The position numbers and the translations under genes are program-made. A stretch of DNA of 10,183 bases from Rodentolepis nana (taxonomy: Eukaryota > Platyhelminthes > Cestoda > Cyclophyllidea > Hymenolepididae). The stretch covers positions 1 through 10,183 of the forward strand of contig UZAE01013731.1 of the NCBI GenBank assembly GCA_900617975.1. The letters are read 5' to 3'. Below, piece after piece: positions 8,363-10,183 of this stretch (positions within the stretch are counted from its first letter, which is position 1; every line of letters begins with the position of its first letter). The notes under the pieces were generated by a model, which did no database searches, had not been told where the DNA came from, and saw nothing but the letters and a program-made list of their open reading frames with translations.

Positions 8363-8384
8363 CCCCCCCCCCCCCCCCCCCCCC
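8363..8384. repeat. Poly-C tract, 22 bases
   Basis: A run of 22 C residues followed by TCC repeats (to about 8394). It is a long homopolymer in AT-rich DNA, probably unstable in length and prone to assembly error. The complementary strand is a G-quadruplex candidate. Confidence 0.97.
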
Positions 8385-8821
8385 TCCTCCTCCTTCGGGT
8401 ATGTCGCATTACAGAGCAACGATATTTTGGACTTTGGAGGTGGGATGGTATGGTGACTCATTCGAAAACATGTTCACTTCAATTTCGGGGGAAAAAACTT
8501 GAAAATGAATGCATTCGTGGAATCTACATGATTTATTTAAAAGCCAAAACTAAGTGATTTCCATGTTTTTAACGAAGTCCTGGCTCCCAAACATACGCGA
8601 ATAAGAAAGTGAAATTGCCTCTTTTAAGGAATGCGAGTTATTTAGTTTTATAAACTTTGATGAAATTCTGGTTGAAATACGCCAATCACTTATTTCCTAT
8701 CCATTTCGATATCTCTTATTAAAACCTAATGACAGAAAAAAGTGCATTTATTTGATATTGGTTGAAAGCATCTTAATTTCATCGATTTTTAATTCGGACA
8801 CTGGTTTAGAACTCTAAGTCA
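8385..8821. other. AT-rich non-coding stretch
   Basis: Between the poly-C tract and the pyrimidine tract I see no gene, repeat or regulatory site that can be supported. Confidence 0.6.
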
Positions 8822-8841
8822 CTCCCCCCTCCCCTCCCTCC
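8822..8841. repeat. Homopyrimidine tract with G-quadruplex potential on the minus strand
   Basis: Twenty pyrimidines made of C runs of 6, 4, 3 and 2 separated by single T residues. On the minus strand the G runs (3, 4 and 6, the last divisible into two) satisfy the common four-tract quadruplex pattern. Confidence 0.8.
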
Positions 8842-8862
8842 ATTTTGAGCCTAATTTTAACA

Positions 8863-8865
<3 letters not shown>

Positions 8866-8905
<40 letters not shown>
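8866..8905. repeat. AT dinucleotide microsatellite, 20 units
   Basis: A perfect 40-bp run of AT repeats (8866-8905). It is self-complementary and probably polymorphic in length. Confidence 0.97.
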
Positions 8906-8908
<3 letters not shown>

Positions 8909-10183
8909 AAGTTACCGTTTTTGAATATTTTACAACTGAAATAAGATTTGACAATTATGTTCCTTTATAAGTCACTGTCCCAAAATGTACTCAGCAGAAT
9001 AGTATAATTTTTTTCTTGTAATCGAGTGTAAGAAATGTTTATTTTCAGTGATTGGGAAAATTGAAACAAAATACATTGATACTTAACCCATGCGTCAAAA
9101 TCGATAAGAATTTCGAAATGCTTTCAAGCACTAATGTTACAATAAGTTCTAAACTGAGAGAGAGAGACATAATTTCACCTTCGCTTCCTCAAATACATTT
9201 TCGGTACATTCGCCAGTTTTTCCCTTTCTGAAAAAAACTATTCCTACTTGGTTAAATAACGACCCTCTGCTTGGCCATGCAGTACGCTTTTCCACTACTC
9301 ACCTTAAATTGAAGATCGTCAGTCACTTGTGCCAACAAGTGATTGGTAGAAGATGTCCGCTTATCCGCTGTAAGTTTGTACTTCAGCGCGACTGACTTAT
9401 ATCATAATTGTTAATTAAATTTTACACATTATCAGTATTCGACTTTCCCTATCGCAAATTTGTTAAAATTTTGGTTATTCTTCTCCATTCTTTACCTTTG
9501 AAGGAATAATTCAACTCATACTCATGTTGAGGGGGAGATATTTTTGATCTGATTCACTTCAATTTAGGGGAGCTTTAAAATTCACCATCTAGTTCTATGA
9601 GTATATTAATCTGCCCTTAAAGATAAAGTCGATTTCAAATAGAGTAACTTGCTGACGAATTCTCAGATCAATATCCAAAGACTACAATCAGAAATATGAG
9701 AAATTTTGAGGAGCGTCTATTCGAACTACATTTTCTTCTTGGAAACAAACAGCTATCTAGTTTATTATTTCCCTATTTTCTCACTTTCTTAGTTAATCCA
9801 ATTAGTGTTTATCTGATTGCATCGTCTATAGTGGAGCCACTCCAAACTTTAAAAAATTCTGGCTGTTGAACAATATGAGTTAATAATATTGTTTGACTTA
9901 ATATATCAAAATGAAACGATGTTGCAATGCTTAAAATATAGCAGTGCCTTTATGCTTGTTATTGTATGAGTATTTTGTTCGACAAGTGGAGTTCGTTTTA
10001 AACTCACTTCTCATCAGTTTGAGCAAGCGGATATTCTTTCCCACCCCACACCTCCCTCAAATAAATTGGACAAATTAGGTATGGCAGGTATAAGGGGATC
10101 TGTAAATCAGTCCGAAAATGCATTTAAGATAACAAGAACTAGTTCATGCGGAAGGGAATGACATATTTGTAATCAATTTGATA
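8906..10183. other. AT-rich non-coding right end of the window
   Basis: No gene or mobile element was recognised. A short GA repeat lies at 9156-9167 and a perfect small hairpin at 9323-9342. The remainder has frequent stops in all frames. Confidence 0.55.
9323..9342. repeat. Perfect 8-bp inverted repeat with 4-base loop
   Basis: TCACTTGT and ACAAGTGA flank the loop GCCA, giving a compact hairpin. There is no T run beside it and no gene around it, so no terminator or RNA-gene role is claimed. Confidence 0.6.

Overview
This looks like non-coding DNA from a eukaryote, most likely an invertebrate animal. It is AT-rich, has no convincing intact gene on either strand, and carries short retroposons with target-site duplications, an old mariner transposase relic and several simple-sequence tracts. 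I cannot name the organism. The open frames of 60-105 codons are about what chance gives in 10 kb of DNA this AT-rich, and none reads like a known protein.

The best-supported structure is a family of short interspersed elements (SINE-like). Three copies are visible. The tip of one lies at 1-36 (minus strand) and is cut by the window edge. A full copy of about 323 bp lies at 809-1131 (minus strand), and a full copy of about 318 bp lies at 3731-4048 (plus strand). Both full copies begin with the same GGGG 5' head, end in A-rich tails of different sequence, and are flanked by direct repeats (12 of 13 bases matching around one, 10 of 10 around the other). That is the signature of LINE-driven retroposition. 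The 5' half is better conserved than the 3' half and holds candidate RNA polymerase III A and B boxes. On the antisense strand, all three copies carry a near-ideal 5' splice site.

The second element is at 6836-7329 on the minus strand: the catalytic half of a Tc1/mariner-superfamily transposase of mariner DD34D type. It is broken by frameshifts and stops. Two of its three catalytic aspartates are substituted, but the 34-residue spacing between the second and third catalytic positions is still exact. The N-terminal DNA-binding half was not found.

The rest (37-795, 1145-3720, 4059-6835, 7330-10183) is AT-rich sequence without recognisable exons. It contains a 40-bp AT dinucleotide repeat, a 22-bp C run, other pyrimidine or purine tracts and a few small inverted repeats. 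The window is best read as an intergenic region or a long intron that collected transposon insertions. No genes work together here; the features are independent insertions.
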